Below, in pieces: positions 38,695 through 52,000 of a stretch of DNA of 64,000 nucleotides (the stretch's first letter is position 1; the number at the start of each line of letters is the position of its first letter). Location of the stretch: positions 3,991,362 to 4,055,361 of the forward strand of contig OU696572.1 in the NCBI GenBank assembly GCA_916048095.2. Reading direction: 5' to 3'. Both the position numbers and the translations under genes were made by a program. The DNA comes from Sacculina carcini. Taxonomy: Eukaryota > Arthropoda > Thecostraca > Sacculinidae. Below the pieces are notes generated by a model. It searched no databases, had not been told where the DNA came from, and saw nothing but the letters and a program-made list of their open reading frames with translations.

Positions 38695-40957
38695 AACGAA
38701 AAGGCATTTTTAAAAAATAACACTTGAACAATGCGTTGAATAGTTTTGATAAATATAACTTTCACAAAGCAATATTGCAATAATATATGTTACTCAGGTA
38801 TAATAATTCTTATTGTCTTGTCGTCGAGACAAAAATCGAAACAAATAGAAATAATTCAAAAATATTAAAAATTGCGCATTAGAAGAGCCTTAATCATCTT
38901 TGAAAAGTTGTTATTCGTCGAACATCGGAATCCCAGTACATAAAATCGAGCTAGACCAGCATATTTATAATTCCAAGTGACGCAATGAATGTCTAAGGTT
39001 TTATTAACACTCCAATTAAATCAATAAACATATATTTCTATTTTCCAGACTGTCTAAAACACGCCAAAGAGCCTTATAAATCATGTTTAGAGATAACAAA
39101 GTTAACAAGTTATAATCAGACCAGTTTTCTATCTGTCAGTTTACTCAGTTTTCTTTCTCTCTCTTTCTCAGTTTACGTTCGCGTTCTTTCGCGGCCTGCT
39201 TGTGCAGCTGTCGTTAGGCTAATTTTTGTGTTAGAGCGACGCCAGTATTACACGGCGCCTGGTATGTTTGGCACGAGTGGAGTATGTCTGACAGTAATTA
39301 ATGACCCTTTTTTGTACGTCTGACTTGGCTGAGGATCTCGAGACAACACGCCTGTGTACTGTCAGATCGCGTTTAGAAATGGCTTGTGTCCCGGTTGTGT
39401 AGTTCGAGCGGTTTGGCCAGTTGGCCATTGCTTGCGGAATATGGTGCCAACGACGTGTGTTCGTAGGTATATAACCCGGGGTTTACTGAGAATAAGGGGT
39501 ACTTTGGCTGTGCTTGTTGGTGGGTCAGTTAGTTTGGCTTGGACTAGCGACTTGCGATGTAGGACTCACCATTATTAAGTCGTCATTAGAGCATTAGATT
39601 CAGGACTTATTATGTTATATGAGTAGATTTGACTGGTTTCTAAATACACAATTAAAATACGACTGGGTGACTATTACTTGTTATCGCGGAACACAACATC
39701 AAGAGGAACTATCGAGACATCACGATCAGCCGAACGAAGATCAACATAACAACATATTATTATCACTGTTACATTAGAAAGAGGCTCGAACGATCGTCTC
39801 AAAACGACAAGAACAATCTAGGCTACTTTAAGCTTTAAGTGAAATTCACTAAATTTTAAGCAACGCGCAGATATATTGAAGCGTTGCACTCATTCTCTGC
39901 AATGACGGCTCACAAATTTCTTGCCGCACTGAGCGGAGCCCCATCCCTCTCGGCGCGCCTGGGCTAATCCGGTGGGCGGAGCCTATTTAGCTTTCGTTGA
40001 CTTAACGGTTTAGCGCAAAACGGTGGGTCCCGTGTGAGCGAGTGTGTATAGTTGTGTCGGTGTGTGTTTGCCAAGTGTTGGTGCCCCGCGGCGGCGAGCG
40101 AGTGACCGGCTCGCCGCTGATTGGTTGTTTCGGTAGATGTGAGGCCTGTGCGTGTGTGTGTGCTCCCGTATGTCACGGTGTGGGAGTGGAGTCGTATGGG
40201 ATCGGTGTTCGAGGTGTTGTCGGGAGTGGTGTGACGTCTTGTCGCGCGTGGGCACCACTGCCCCACGCGCGCCTGTCCGTAATATTTTTTTTTCTGTTAC
40301 AAGCTGCCTAGTTGTTTAGTTGTTGAAACATTGATATCTACACATTGTTAGGTTAAGGTTACTCGTTCAGTTTATAATAATTTTTGTGATTGGGATTTGC
40401 GGTAGGCTGCACCAGTGACTAATTTGTACCCACTTGCACCTGTGGGCATCCAGACTGAATATTTCCAAGTGTGCTCTGTTGTAATTCCATCTCTATCTTA
40501 TACTGAGACACTCGATTCATTTCTTCATCGTTTTCCGGATATTTCTGGTTGAGCTGTATGGCAAACATGTTGGGCTATTTTGCCTCTGTTTTTCCAACAG
40601 CGAATGGGTATCAGTTTAGTATGATCGCTGTTTTTGTGTCCACGTTTTGTCTACGAACACAATATCTATGAAAGACTGATGTCGGTAGAACTTCATAGAT
40701 TTGTCGGTAGCTATTCATAGATTTACATAATTTTTCCTATGAGAATCGGTGTGACACTTTGACGTTTAACTTTATTTTTTTATCGTATATTTGTGAAAAA
40801 TAGAATTATTTGCTGGTGAGCGTTATCTATCGCTTCATGCTGCGTGGAAGCGCTGTAGCAATGATGTCAGCGACGTAGTGTGTATGCGTGTTTGTGTATA
40901 TACACACCCGTCTGTCGTCTTGCCTTGGCACCGATCGGCGGCTGACTGCACGTTAAC
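38695..40957. other. Intergenic region upstream of the Apollo-like gene
   Basis: 38.7-39.1 kb is AT-rich. 39.2-39.7 kb is richer in GC and has a TATA-like gtatataacccggggt at about 39467, possibly a solo LTR or promoter, without defined ends. 40.0-40.27 kb is GC-rich (gtgccccgcggcggcgag). No open frame with recognisable similarity. Confidence 0.35.
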
Positions 40958-43057
40958 ATGGGCGGGAACGGTCACGTGATCGCCGACGGCCTGATCGCGG
41001 TTGACTGTTGGCGTGCGTCGTGTCAGGCACGGTATTTTTTCCTCACGCACTGTCATTCAGACCACGTGGGACGGCAGCTGCACCGGTGGCGTCGTGCGCC
41101 ACTGTACACCGGAGCGCTAAACGCTCGCCTGCTGAACGGCATGTATGGCGTGCCGCATCGCTGTGTCAGCGTACTGCCGCTCGATGAGACAGTGCTGATT
41201 GGCGGAGACAGCGATGACGAAGACAGACGCCAGCAGTTCGAGGTGACGGCGCTGGATGCACGTCACTGCGCCGGCAGCTTAATGCTCTTGTTTCAGGGTT
41301 GTTTCGGCACGATCCTGTACACGGGCGACTTCCGCTACTGCTCCGATACGATGCTGCAACATAGGGCACTTCGGTCTGTGATTGACAAAAGTGAGAAGAG
41401 CGACGGCGTCGGCGGTGGTGTTGATCAGTTGTATCTGGACAACACATACTGCTCTCCGCAGTGCGACTTTCCACCACGCGCTGAGCTGCTACCGCGCATC
41501 GTTGACTACGTCGGCCAGTGGGACCGTTCGGCTCCCGTCTACATTGGCATGCGCCGCCTGGGCAAGGAGGAGGTGCTGGTGGCCATTGGCGAGACGCTCG
41601 GTGAGAAGATTTACGTGAATGCCGAGCGAATGGCCGTACTGCACGAAGTGGTGACGGCTGAATCGATGACCGTGTTCACCAGCGAGCCAAGCGAGGCACG
41701 CATTCATGTGGTGCCATTCAGTGCGATGCATCATTACAGCGGCGTGGCCGACGATCGTCTTTGTCTGCAGTTGACGGCACTACATGTGGGCTGGCCGGGC
41801 GAGGCGCCGTTTCGTCGCGGCGAGGTACAGCTGTTTGCCTACAGTGATCACAGCAGCTTCGACGAATTGTGTCGCTTCGTGGGAGCGGTGCGGCCGCGCC
41901 AGGTTCTGCCCATTGTGACCGGCTGGGGCGGCAGCTGGCAAGCCAAGATAAGTATGACGTCTCGAGCTGACATGTCCGTGTTTAGGACGTTTCTGGCACC
42001 GTCGGCCACCGCTCCGCGAGACGCGACACCCGTGCCGTTGAGTCCAGTACGGTCACCAACTCGACGTTCGGCGCGTATAGCCTCGATTCTTTCGTCATCA
42101 CCACCACGGTCAGCCAAAAGACATAAGAAGCAGGTGGAGACGGAGGAGTGTTCATTACGCGTGAAAGACGATCAGAGTTGCGTGGCAGCCACAGTTACAG
42201 ACTTGGTTGATTCCATGCCGGCTCAATCAAATAGCTTGAGTGACGAAGAGCAGTGGTTAACGCCCGATGAGGATTCGCGTGCTATGTGTGGTTTGAGTGC
42301 AACAGGGGTGGCAGTGAATGGAGATCAGACAGCACATTGTCATCGCTGGCGATTCGCCACCGACGATGATACGACAGCGGCGGAATGTTCATCGATCACT
42401 CTGTGCGTACCGGTGAAATTGTTTATGCTGAACGATTATTCAGAGGAGATAACTCCTGGACATGAGGTGAGTTTCGCCGATCATTTCGACTCGCAAGTGA
42501 GCGGGTCGAACGTGCTCGACGGCGAGACTGGCGAAAGATTGGAAGATACTTCCGTTGAGACTGAAAGGAACATCGATTCAGTATCTGACAATCAGAAGGA
42601 TGAAGTGACGGAATTAGCTGCATGTGCGGCTGAGGAAAATGATGGGGAAGTTGTGACTCCCGACGGAGCGTTGCCAAGTAATTCCGCTGGCGAAGACCTC
42701 GCTCCATGTGCGGACGCCAAAGCGGATCAAGGGGCCGCCACTATGGCGCGTGACACGATACCAGAGGCGGTGGTAGGTGGTGTCGTGTTGCAAGTGCCTG
42801 CGTCTCTGGTGCTGGGCGGAAGCAAGTGTCGGTCCACGCCGAACACCGTCGCCTCGTGGAGAGTGGTCGACGGAGGCGGTGAGGAAGATCCGCTCAGTCT
42901 CGTGCTGGAGAACTGGCCAGTTACCGACGGCAAGACTGAAAAGTGGAGGTGTCTGCCGCGCTATGAGCACATGATCACGTCGGCGGAGCAGCTGGATCAG
43001 TGGATTCAACGACACGGAATGGTGCGGTCTTCGTGCGGCAGTTGTGAACTGAGATGA
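40958..43057 (+). CDS. DCLRE1B-like: SNM1/Apollo-type 5' exonuclease (DCLRE1B-like), single exon
   Basis: 699 codons from ATG 40958 (context taacATGG). The N-terminal 325 residues are a metallo-beta-lactamase/beta-CASP nuclease. HVIADGLIAVDCW matches the start of Apollo, and motif 2 THCHSDH is at residues 30-36. Further metal ligands sit in DARHCAGS (H103), ILYTGDFRY (D124), QLYLDNTYC (D161) and the beta-CASP YSDHSSFDEL (H298). SNM1 nucleases trim 5' ends of DNA; Apollo acts at telomeres and in crosslink repair. Residues about 330-610 are acidic and serine-rich, presumably disordered, and the last 90 residues are again hydrophobic. A YxLxP telomere-protein docking motif like that of vertebrate Apollo is not evident. 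The gene is intronless and GC-rich. SNM1A or Artemis are less likely because of the N-terminus. Confidence 0.85.
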   Translation: MGGNGHVIADGLIAVDCWRASCQARYFFLTHCHSDHVGRQLHRWRRAPLYTGALNARLLNGMYGVPHRCVSVLPLDETVLIGGDSDDEDRRQQFEVTALDARHCAGSLMLLFQGCFGTILYTGDFRYCSDTMLQHRALRSVIDKSEKSDGVGGGVDQLYLDNTYCSPQCDFPPRAELLPRIVDYVGQWDRSAPVYIGMRRLGKEEVLVAIGETLGEKIYVNAERMAVLHEVVTAESMTVFTSEPSEARIHVVPFSAMHHYSGVADDRLCLQLTALHVGWPGEAPFRRGEVQLFAYSDHSSFDELCRFVGAVRPRQVLPIVTGWGGSWQAKISMTSRADMSVFRTFLAPSATAPRDATPVPLSPVRSPTRRSARIASILSSSPPRSAKRHKKQVETEECSLRVKDDQSCVAATVTDLVDSMPAQSNSLSDEEQWLTPDEDSRAMCGLSATGVAVNGDQTAHCHRWRFATDDDTTAAECSSITLCVPVKLFMLNDYSEEITPGHEVSFADHFDSQVSGSNVLDGETGERLEDTSVETERNIDSVSDNQKDEVTELAACAAEENDGEVVTPDGALPSNSAGEDLAPCADAKADQGAATMARDTIPEAVVGGVVLQVPASLVLGGSKCRSTPNTVASWRVVDGGGEEDPLSLVLENWPVTDGKTEKWRCLPRYEHMITSAEQLDQWIQRHGMVRSSCGSCELR

Positions 43058-44055
43058 GCTGTGTGATGTTGTGTAGTAGAGCCAGTCAAATGGTCAATGC
43101 GCTGTGCTTGCGAGTTTAGAATTAGCATTGTACTTCCAGGCATGCAATTCTGTTGGCTGTTGTAGGATTCTCCACATTTTGATGTTCATTTCATTGTTGC
43201 TCATTGTTTTCGCCATGCATGCTGTGTTCATTTTGTTCGACGCTAATGAATTATTGAATATTTTGAATTGAATTGCACCTGTTCTCAATAGGTTTGGCCC
43301 GGAGAATGGGTTTTGTTTCCCGTGAAAAAAATATATTTTCATTTGATTTTTTGCATTTTCCTGCAGGAATTCATGCGTTAGTGACATATTGCTTTAGACT
43401 CATTAACTTGTCTGACAACTCGGCCTTAACTCAGGTTCGATTCCCTAACCGATCAGCGATTTTTTGAGTTTGTCATTATAATCGGTACAACTGTCTTTTC
43501 ACTGGAATTATTGAGTGAATGCTACCAGGTGTTTTTCAATGAAATTTAATAAAAGGTGCAGCTTTCTAGAAAGCACTCTCAGTACGTCTTCTGCCTCTGC
43601 GCCTCAAGGCCGGCTCTGGGGTGGTAGTTCATTATACACGTACGTAGGGGTGTCTTTTGGTGCTGATTTGCCACCTTTTTACATTGGACGTTTAACTGCT
43701 TCACCGACCTGTTAGACAATGTAACGTCCACTAAAACAGCGTTATATGCTCCATACACTTGTCTAATGGTTCCAGTTTTTAATGTGTCATTGCGGGTTTT
43801 TTCTATTGTGTATGCTGCTATAAGTAAATCCTGCGCTCAGCTGGGTGATTTGAACTCGGGCTCTGATATTTCGAGAATAAATGCGTTAGTTTCGGCTGCC
43901 ACAAAACATGTACGCCCGTACATATACGACGCAACGTGTGACGTCGGCTGAAAATGTCATGGTTTTGATTTTCACAGAAAGCATTCTAAAATATCGCGGA
44001 ATGCTGGTGCAGTTGCTTTATTGTCGCCTACGAACAGCTTGATTGTGGTTCACTT
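43058..44055 (+). other. Region between the Apollo-like gene and MIPEP
   Basis: Contains the presumed 3' UTR of the upstream gene; a possible poly(A) signal is aataaa at about 43547. An isolated B-box-like ggttcgattcc lies at about 43434, followed by a T run at 43461. No other gene was seen. Confidence 0.45.
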
Positions 44056-44220
44056 ATGGCGTGGAGTTTTTCGGCGAGATGCGTTCATCGAGCCAGTGTA
44101 GCTAGTTGGCGTATTGCCGATTGGCGCCACGTGTCGTCCGCGGCGCTGGACAAGCTAAGCGCCGCGTTTGACACCAGGTCGCTGGTGCGACAAGATTTCA
44201 AGCTGTGGCAACGAAGCCAG
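44056..44220 (+). CDS. MIPEP: MIPEP exon 1: start codon and mitochondrial presequence
   Basis: 55 codons from ATG 44056, ending in phase 0 at donor GTGCGA. The peptide (MAWSFSARCVHRASVASWR...) is rich in R, S and A without acidic residues, as expected of a matrix-targeting sequence. SAAFDTRSLVRQDFKLW follows and matches the family's first conserved segment. The start is the first in-frame ATG near the presequence; the 5' UTR is unknown. Confidence 0.75.
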
Positions 44221-47200
44221 GTGCGAATCACGTCTCAAGGACGTCACAGTCATACCACAATCACGTGCCAGTGTTGGCCTGTCGGCATTGTGTGTTTATG
44301 CCTATTATTGGGGGGGGGTTGCATTTTGTGGTGGGGCATCTGTGGTCTTCGTATAACCACAGGATGCGCAATGCACACAATACAAGCTACACTGACTGAC
44401 TGTATTTCATAATCAAACGATCTACAAACACACATACACAAAGACAGACACGATGGCATGAACATGCACAACACACGCACAACACACAGACAAGCACGTG
44501 CACGCAGACGGACTCAACACAGACACGCACGCACATGTACACACATACAGTGCAGCACACAGTTCAATGAAACGCTAATTAAGTAAATTCGCCTCTGTTC
44601 ACATCACAATGGGGAAAATTGTCTTTCTAGTTCATTTTCTCTAAGTAATCAATTTGAAGGACATAGGCATAAGGAAACTATGAAATTTGCACTCTATTTT
44701 TCCAATATTTTAGAGCAAGTAGTTATTTGTGATATGTATACTTGGCTCTGTGAAACAACCTCATCCGATCTTACGGGCGTAGATTTTTCATGGGGATATG
44801 ACATGAAAATGTTTTGCGATCAACCATAGACTAGTGCGTGCGTTGATTTGCGTATTATTGCATTAATTCGTAAATACAATGTATGGATATCCAAAAGATT
44901 AAATTTTGGTTTAAAATTTTATTTTTAATCTATGGCTATACTCTGCAGTATGTCACATATGTATGTCACACACATATGTATGTAAAGACACATGCATGTC
45001 TGTGTGTCCATGTGTGTGTGGTTACCGGGATTACAGGGCCTGTTTTTGTACGAAGAGCTGCGTGATGCCGACGGTTTTCTGCGCATGCGCGACGCGGCCG
45101 TGTCCGAGTGTCGAGCGCTGGTGGCTGAGGCGTGTAGTTCGCAGCGCGGTCGCAAGATGGTGCTGGTGTTCGACGAGTTGTCTGACGCGCTGTGTCGCGT
45201 GGCCGACCTGGCCGAGTTTGTGCGCGTGGCTCATCCGCAGGCCAGCTTCCGACACGCCGCCACCGAGGCATGCGTGTCGATCAGCCGACTGGTAGAAGAG
45301 TGAGTGAGCCCGCTTCTGACACCGCCGTTTTTTGAACATCGTAGAGTACAATAGAGTATAGTGTAGAGTACAGCGTAGAGTGTGATATAGAGGGCGCGTA
45401 GAGATATTATAGAATTCACAGATGTGGCGGAACTCTGTCGCCGATTTTTCAGGGATCAACACACTATCGATGCAGGAAAGAAGGCTAAACTTCATGCCAA
45501 TCTTGTTGGACTTTGTGCATCGAACACGTGGTCATGTAGCGTGCTGTCTGTTCATAAACTTGTTTCACGTTTTTCTTGTGTTGACTTTTCAAGAGCCAAC
45601 AGCGAAGGGCACCGGGGTCATGCCCTTTATACATAAGAAATACAGCATATTCGTAATGCCTGATTTTTGCTTAAATATTATATATAACGATTATTTGATC
45701 ATGGCGTACGACTTAAATTTTTTTCTCATTACGCTTTTTGAGAAAAAGAAACAACCTTCATCGTTAAATTTGCAAACTTTTTCAGGATGAACACGAATGT
45801 GTCGCTGTTTGCGGCGCTGTCGACGGTCGTGACGCACGGCGATCATGTGACGCACGTGGACGCCGTTGACCGACATGTGGCCGCTCTGTATCTGCACGAC
45901 TTTGAGCAGACGGGCATACAGTTGGACGAGTCACGACGAAACACCGTCGTTCAATTGATTGACACGGCTTTGCAGGCACGTTTTATCTCTTATAATCTGT
46001 TTTTATATTCGTTCCACACATCGTCAGTTTCCGGGCTGGTTCGGCTCAGTTTTAGTCATACAATGACTGTTCTAATCTTACCTTATGCATTGTTTTTCGC
46101 TTTCACTATCATTTCCTCTGAAGGCAACACAATTACCGCGGGTAGTTGAACTCGCAGTGGGGTGTTTCAAGAAGTATAGTCCGATGGTGCCAAACTGACT
46201 CGATATATCATGAATAATATATTCTTACATACTCATCTAACATCTTACACACACAAGTGTAACACACAAGTCTTGCATCATTCCCAATTATATGTCGTAT
46301 ATTTTAACGTAAAATACAGCAGGTGACTCAGATGGACCAGAAGGTGGGTGATTGGAACAAGTCTTCGTTGTGGCTCAGTCAACAATGCGCTCTGTCTTGC
46401 GATGTTGCACATTGTGCTGTTGTGCGTTTTTACTCGTTACATATTAGCATTTACACAAACCTCATTCGGCGCAGCATATACAGTCAAACGTCGATATAAG
46501 GCGCTAGATGGGGTAACAAAATTTAGACAGATTTGTATCTGATTGCGCTTTATACCGATTTGACTGTATGGTTTTTTGACCCTCGTGGTACGCGATGATA
46601 CAAATTGTGGACCAATACCTTATCGCGCCCAAGTGATTTTCGCTCTTCATCGATGCGTCTTAGATCGATGTTTGACTGTATTTGACGTATAATCCATTTA
46701 CTTTTTTAAATTCCGGTGAGAAATAGAAAGTGTCAATCAATCAAGTCGCCCGCTTGGTTTATAGCACGAAGGAGAAGGGAGAACAGAAGAGAGAAAGGAG
46801 ATGGGCTTTTAGTTGCCTCTTACGACACGCAGCGGGTACGGCGGCATTATTCTCGGAAGGTGTCCATTTACAGCGACAAGAATTTATGCTGTGTGATATT
46901 GGCCGAGTTTGATATAACGGCATATTTAATAATGTCTGTGTATAGAATAATAACAATAAATAATATACACAAATTACAACAGTATAATAACACAGTATTT
47001 GTTGAAATATTTGGCGCCAGCAGATGGATGCTTGGTGAATTGATCAGAAAATTGAGTTATCTATTGACACAGTTTGAAAATTTAGCAAGCAAAATATTTG
47101 CCAGCGACCGTCAGTTTCTTGCAAGCGTTCAACATCAAAATGCAATGCAAATTATTTGTTAGTACTGAATAAACAGTGTAAATGAGAGCGGCAACTTATC

Positions 47201-47296
47201 GAGACAGAGGAAGAGTGAATGGGTGAATGCAACCGGCATTAAACGCGCATGTGGACATTTGTGTTCAAACATTTAGCATGACAATGTATATATGCA

Positions 47297-47378
<82 letters not shown>

Positions 47379-48544
47379 TGTTGACAGGCGGGACAACAGT
47401 TTTTGGATGGCACCCACCTCCCAGCCAGGGTGGACAAATCACTGGTGCCTTCGGAACTAGCTCACTTGTAGGTACACTGAATTAGTCCATCCATGTTTTC
47501 ACTCATTTACCAAGCTTACACTCGGCGTTTCCGTGTGGCGCCTTTGTGTGTTTCGTTTTCTAAACCATGCCGACCGCTGCCTCAATAATATCAGACAAGT
47601 ATATACTGATATTCAGTATGTTATCGAGAAACGTCCTATGGGGAATGTACACTATGCTTATACGAGTGATTTCATTTTGTAGATTTTATGTAAATATTAT
47701 GAGTTCCGGAATTTAAAAGGAGTAGAACCCGGACCTTTGGATTTACCATTCCTGGGTCCATCAGCGGTTGTATAACACACCAGCACAAACACACCGCTAT
47801 GTGGTATGACATACAGACACGCACACATACATATACATGCTAATGGATAAGGCAAGTTAGTATTTGGCGTAGATGGGTGTCTGTTCGTATTAGAATCATG
47901 TCGAATGAATCATGTTGCACAGCTGCAGATCTTGTACAATACAATAACCACAATACAATACTTCAAATATTGCTCATTTGATACACTGCAATAATACAGG
48001 AAACGATTTTGAGTAGATATAGGCGTTTTGATATGCGCAATTTTGTCTGACAAAATGCTGTATTTAATCCGCTCTCTCTGTCCATGTATCTTAAGAAACA
48101 GTCGTACTTGTTTGTACTTTTGTGAGTTTTAGCTCTACTCTCCTACCAATTCTAAGAGCACGTACTCCGTATTTACATATGCTGCATCCTTAGATTATGC
48201 CACGTAATTGAGAACAGCCGTGTATCCCATGTGTGTGCGTGTTTGTCTGTCTATCTGTGAGTGTATGCATTTGTTTATGTGTGTGTTTGCGCTCGATGTG
48301 TGTATGTATGTGCTTGTGCTTGATGTGTGTGTGTGTGTGTGTTTGACTGGCAGGTTTGAGCGGGACGGTGACAGCTTGCTGGTGGCTGGCTTGATGCCAT
48401 CGGCCAGCTGCGAGCAGCACCGGCGCACCGCCTACCAGCTGTTTATGACACCTGACCAGCGGCAGCTGCAGCTGCTCACGCTGATGCTGACGTCACGTCA
48501 CCAGCTGGCCACCATGTGTGGCTTTCAGTCGTTCGCACACAGGT

Positions 48545-48612
<68 letters not shown>

Positions 48613-48744
48613 TACAGTACAGTACAGTATTGCATTTATATGCCGCTTTACACCAAAAGTCTCTAAAGCGCACACTCAAACACATTAAATTACATTACAT
48701 TAAGACATTTATAACGCGCTCTTCACCCGAGGGTCTCAAAAACG

Positions 48745-48785
<41 letters not shown>

Positions 48786-48846
48786 TACATTACATTGCAT
48801 TAAGACATTTATATCGCGCTTTTCACCCGAGGGTCTCAAAAGCGCT

Positions 48847-48884
<38 letters not shown>

Positions 48885-48993
48885 TACATACATACACATA
48901 CACACACACACGATCAAGCACAAGAGTCATACACATACACAATCACGAACACTCACTCACCTACACACACACACACACGCACACACACACACA

Positions 48994-49032
<39 letters not shown>

Positions 49033-52000
49033 ACATAACAGACTAGTACATACACGCGCAAACACAAACATACACTCACGTTTACATACTCAAAAATACA
49101 CACGCGCACACATACATATTGAATAAGATAGCACAGCAGACATACAGCACGGAAGACAACACAACATACAACACATTAAGACAACACGGCAGGCATATAA
49201 CGACACACACTCAGATTGACAAATCACAACACAATTGACACACAAATACAAACCAGAAAACACAACACAACAGACACACAATGACATACACTCAAACAAA
49301 TAGACAGGGAACACAACACAACAGACACACAAACACAGCTAACAGAGCTTCACACAACAACACAGATACAGCATACAATGGAGAAACATACATACACAAG
49401 AACGGAAAACACACGCATGAAGCACGTACACATAGAAGACAGAATTAGGAAACAATCAGACCTTATATTCAGTACTAATATATACAATATTATTAAGACA
49501 GTAATCCGACTTAGTGAGAAAGAAATTTTCAGTATGTTTTTTTAAAAGAGATAGAGATTTGATTGAGCGTATTGAGGGAGAAAGCCTATTGTAGATACGA
49601 GGTCCTAAGATAGAAGAGAAGAAGAGAAACAAGAGAAGAGAAACAACGATTGTAGTGAGAATGCCTAGAAGGAAAGGAAGGTTCAACTAGTAGAAAAGGA
49701 TTGTTTGAAGACCTAAGAGAAAGAGATGAGGTTTTATATGACAGAAGGTCAAACAGATACGCAGGCTTACGAAGATCAAGAGCTGAATGAATAATTAAAC
49801 AAATACGATACTCAACAAGAGCCTTAATGGGAAGTAACTTAAGTCTTTGTAGAGAAGAAGAGACATGAGAACCCGAAGGAAGATTAAATATCATACGACA
49901 AGCTTTATTAATAATAGATTGAAGTTTCCTAAGCTGGCGTAGGTTGAGAGATAGTAGAAGAGATCAGCAGTACTGAGTTTCACTAAAGATGAATTAATTA
50001 GCTAACCTAAAGGCAGCAGAGATAGTTATATATCTACGAATGGAATAGATACGCCTAAGTTGAAAGTTACAGCACCTGATAATGTCAGAGATGTGTGGAT
50101 CCAAAGAAAGAGAGTATCAAGTATGATACCAAGACTACGTACGGAGCAGGATAGAGGTATACTAAGAGAAGTAGTACTATTAGAAGATGGAAAGAGAATA
50201 TACTTAGTCTTATCAGGATTAAGTTTGAGATGCCGAGTGAACGCCCAATTTTCAATATCAGATAGGATAGTACTGACTGAAGAGTGAGAAATAGACTCAG
50301 AAGAGATAAGGATTTGAATGTCGTCAGCGAATATTTGGAAGGACACATCGTGACGGCGAATAACTTTCCCTACAGAGGTAAGATAGACATTGAAGAGAAG
50401 AGGGCCTGAGACAGAGCCTTGAGGTACACCACAAGTTAGTGGGCAAGCCTCACTACAAAAATCAGCAGAGGTAGAAACAAACTGAAGTCTATCATAAAGA
50501 TAAGAGCGAAAGAAAGAGAGAGCTGTGCCGCTAATGCCTAAATCTAACAGAGTATCAACGAGAAGCAGATGATTTACAGTGTCAAATGCAGCAGAGAAGT
50601 CTAGTTGTATAAGTAGAACATCCTTACCAGAGAGAGTAGATAAAAATCATGGAATCATAGATAAAAATTAGAGACGTTTCTGTAGAATGAAAGTGACGGA
50701 AGCCAGACTGCTCAGGAAAAAAAACAAATTGTTAGGCTCAAGATACTCATATATCCGTATGTAGGCAACCATTTCAAGAACCTTAGACAGCCAAGGAATT
50801 CTAGAGATTGGTTGATAGTTAGAAAGCGTATTAGTATCTAAATCATATGTTTGAGTATATGGAGAATACTGGCAGTTTTAGTTGCAAGAAATTCTCCAAG
50901 ATTGAAAGAAGCATTGATGAAATTAGCTAAGAAAGGAAGAAGTAATTCAATGGAGTGATGAATCTTGGAATGATCAATGGGGTCGAGAGATGTAGAATGA
51001 GTATGAACACGTCTTAAAATAGTTCTACAGTCAGAAAGGGTAACTAAAGTAAAAGAGTGAAAAACAGAGGAGGGTATGGGCGGAGAGTATAATGGTAGAG
51101 CAGCAGGGAATAAGCAACGAATCTTATCGATTCCAGACCCAAATAAATTAATAAATAAAGAAGGTAACTGATAAGAGGCAGAATCTGGGAAAACAAGACG
51201 TGCGGGACTTGCGGGAATTACCTAAAGGACTGTCAAAAAGCTTCCAAAGTTTCCTAGAGTTATGACACGAGGAAATTGTAGAATTATAGTAATATTTTTT
51301 GGCGGAATCACAAAGAAGATGATGATGACGACGAGCAGAACAGAAAGATTGCCAGGAAGAGTCGGTCTTGAGACGACGCCATTGACGATCAAGACGACGA
51401 AGGGAGATTTTTGAATTTTTAATATCAGAGTTAAACCAAGGTCAGCGAGTATTAGTGTAAAGGAATACTCTAACAAGAATAAAGGTTGATTTGAGAGAAT
51501 CAAGGGATGAGCATACTCATCCCTTGATTCAAAATATATGATTCATACAAAATATAGCATACTTTGGAAGAAGTGAATTAAGAAGAGACGTTTTTGAGCG
51601 AACAGATCTAAAGTTCCACAGAGCACAAGAAAAACACTTAGCCGTATGGGTGATTCGGCTGCACGAAGCTGTCACAAGATGGGATCCAGGCTCGTTCGAT
51701 GATGCAGGCAGGACGCCGATCTAATATAGTTTCCCAGATTGGAATCAGTGCTGGTCATCGTACGCGACACAAGATATTTCTTTGGCCGCGGCAAAGCAGG
51801 GGCAGAACAAGTCAAATGCCGAATGCGACACATCAGAGTGGCCTACGCGCACACAGTTGAAGGTAGGCAGGCAGATGAAGCATGGTTTCCACCACACCAA
51901 CCGCAACAGGCATTTTCGGAGTGACATTTGTCCGAACTGTGGGCATAGCGCTGGCACTTGTGACAGCGATTGACGAAGAAGCGGTCAAAAGCACGGCACC

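Larger units (their letters stand above)
45976..47387 (+). other. MIPEP: MIPEP intron 3
   Basis: Contains the pogo-type MITE at 46481-46678 and a (GT)n tract at 47300-47370 next to the exon 4 acceptor. The rest is AT-rich without genes. Confidence 0.6.

Noticed and set aside
43360-43470. tRNA gene suggested by a perfect B box ggttcgattcc and a downstream T run
   Set aside because: The T-stem does not pair and no A box or anticodon arm is found upstream; at most a fossil.
46320-46344. 24-bp candidate MIPEP micro-exon between a CAG acceptor and GTGGGT
   Set aside because: Family alignment is continuous from exon 3 (ALQ) to exon 4 (AGQQFLDG) without it.
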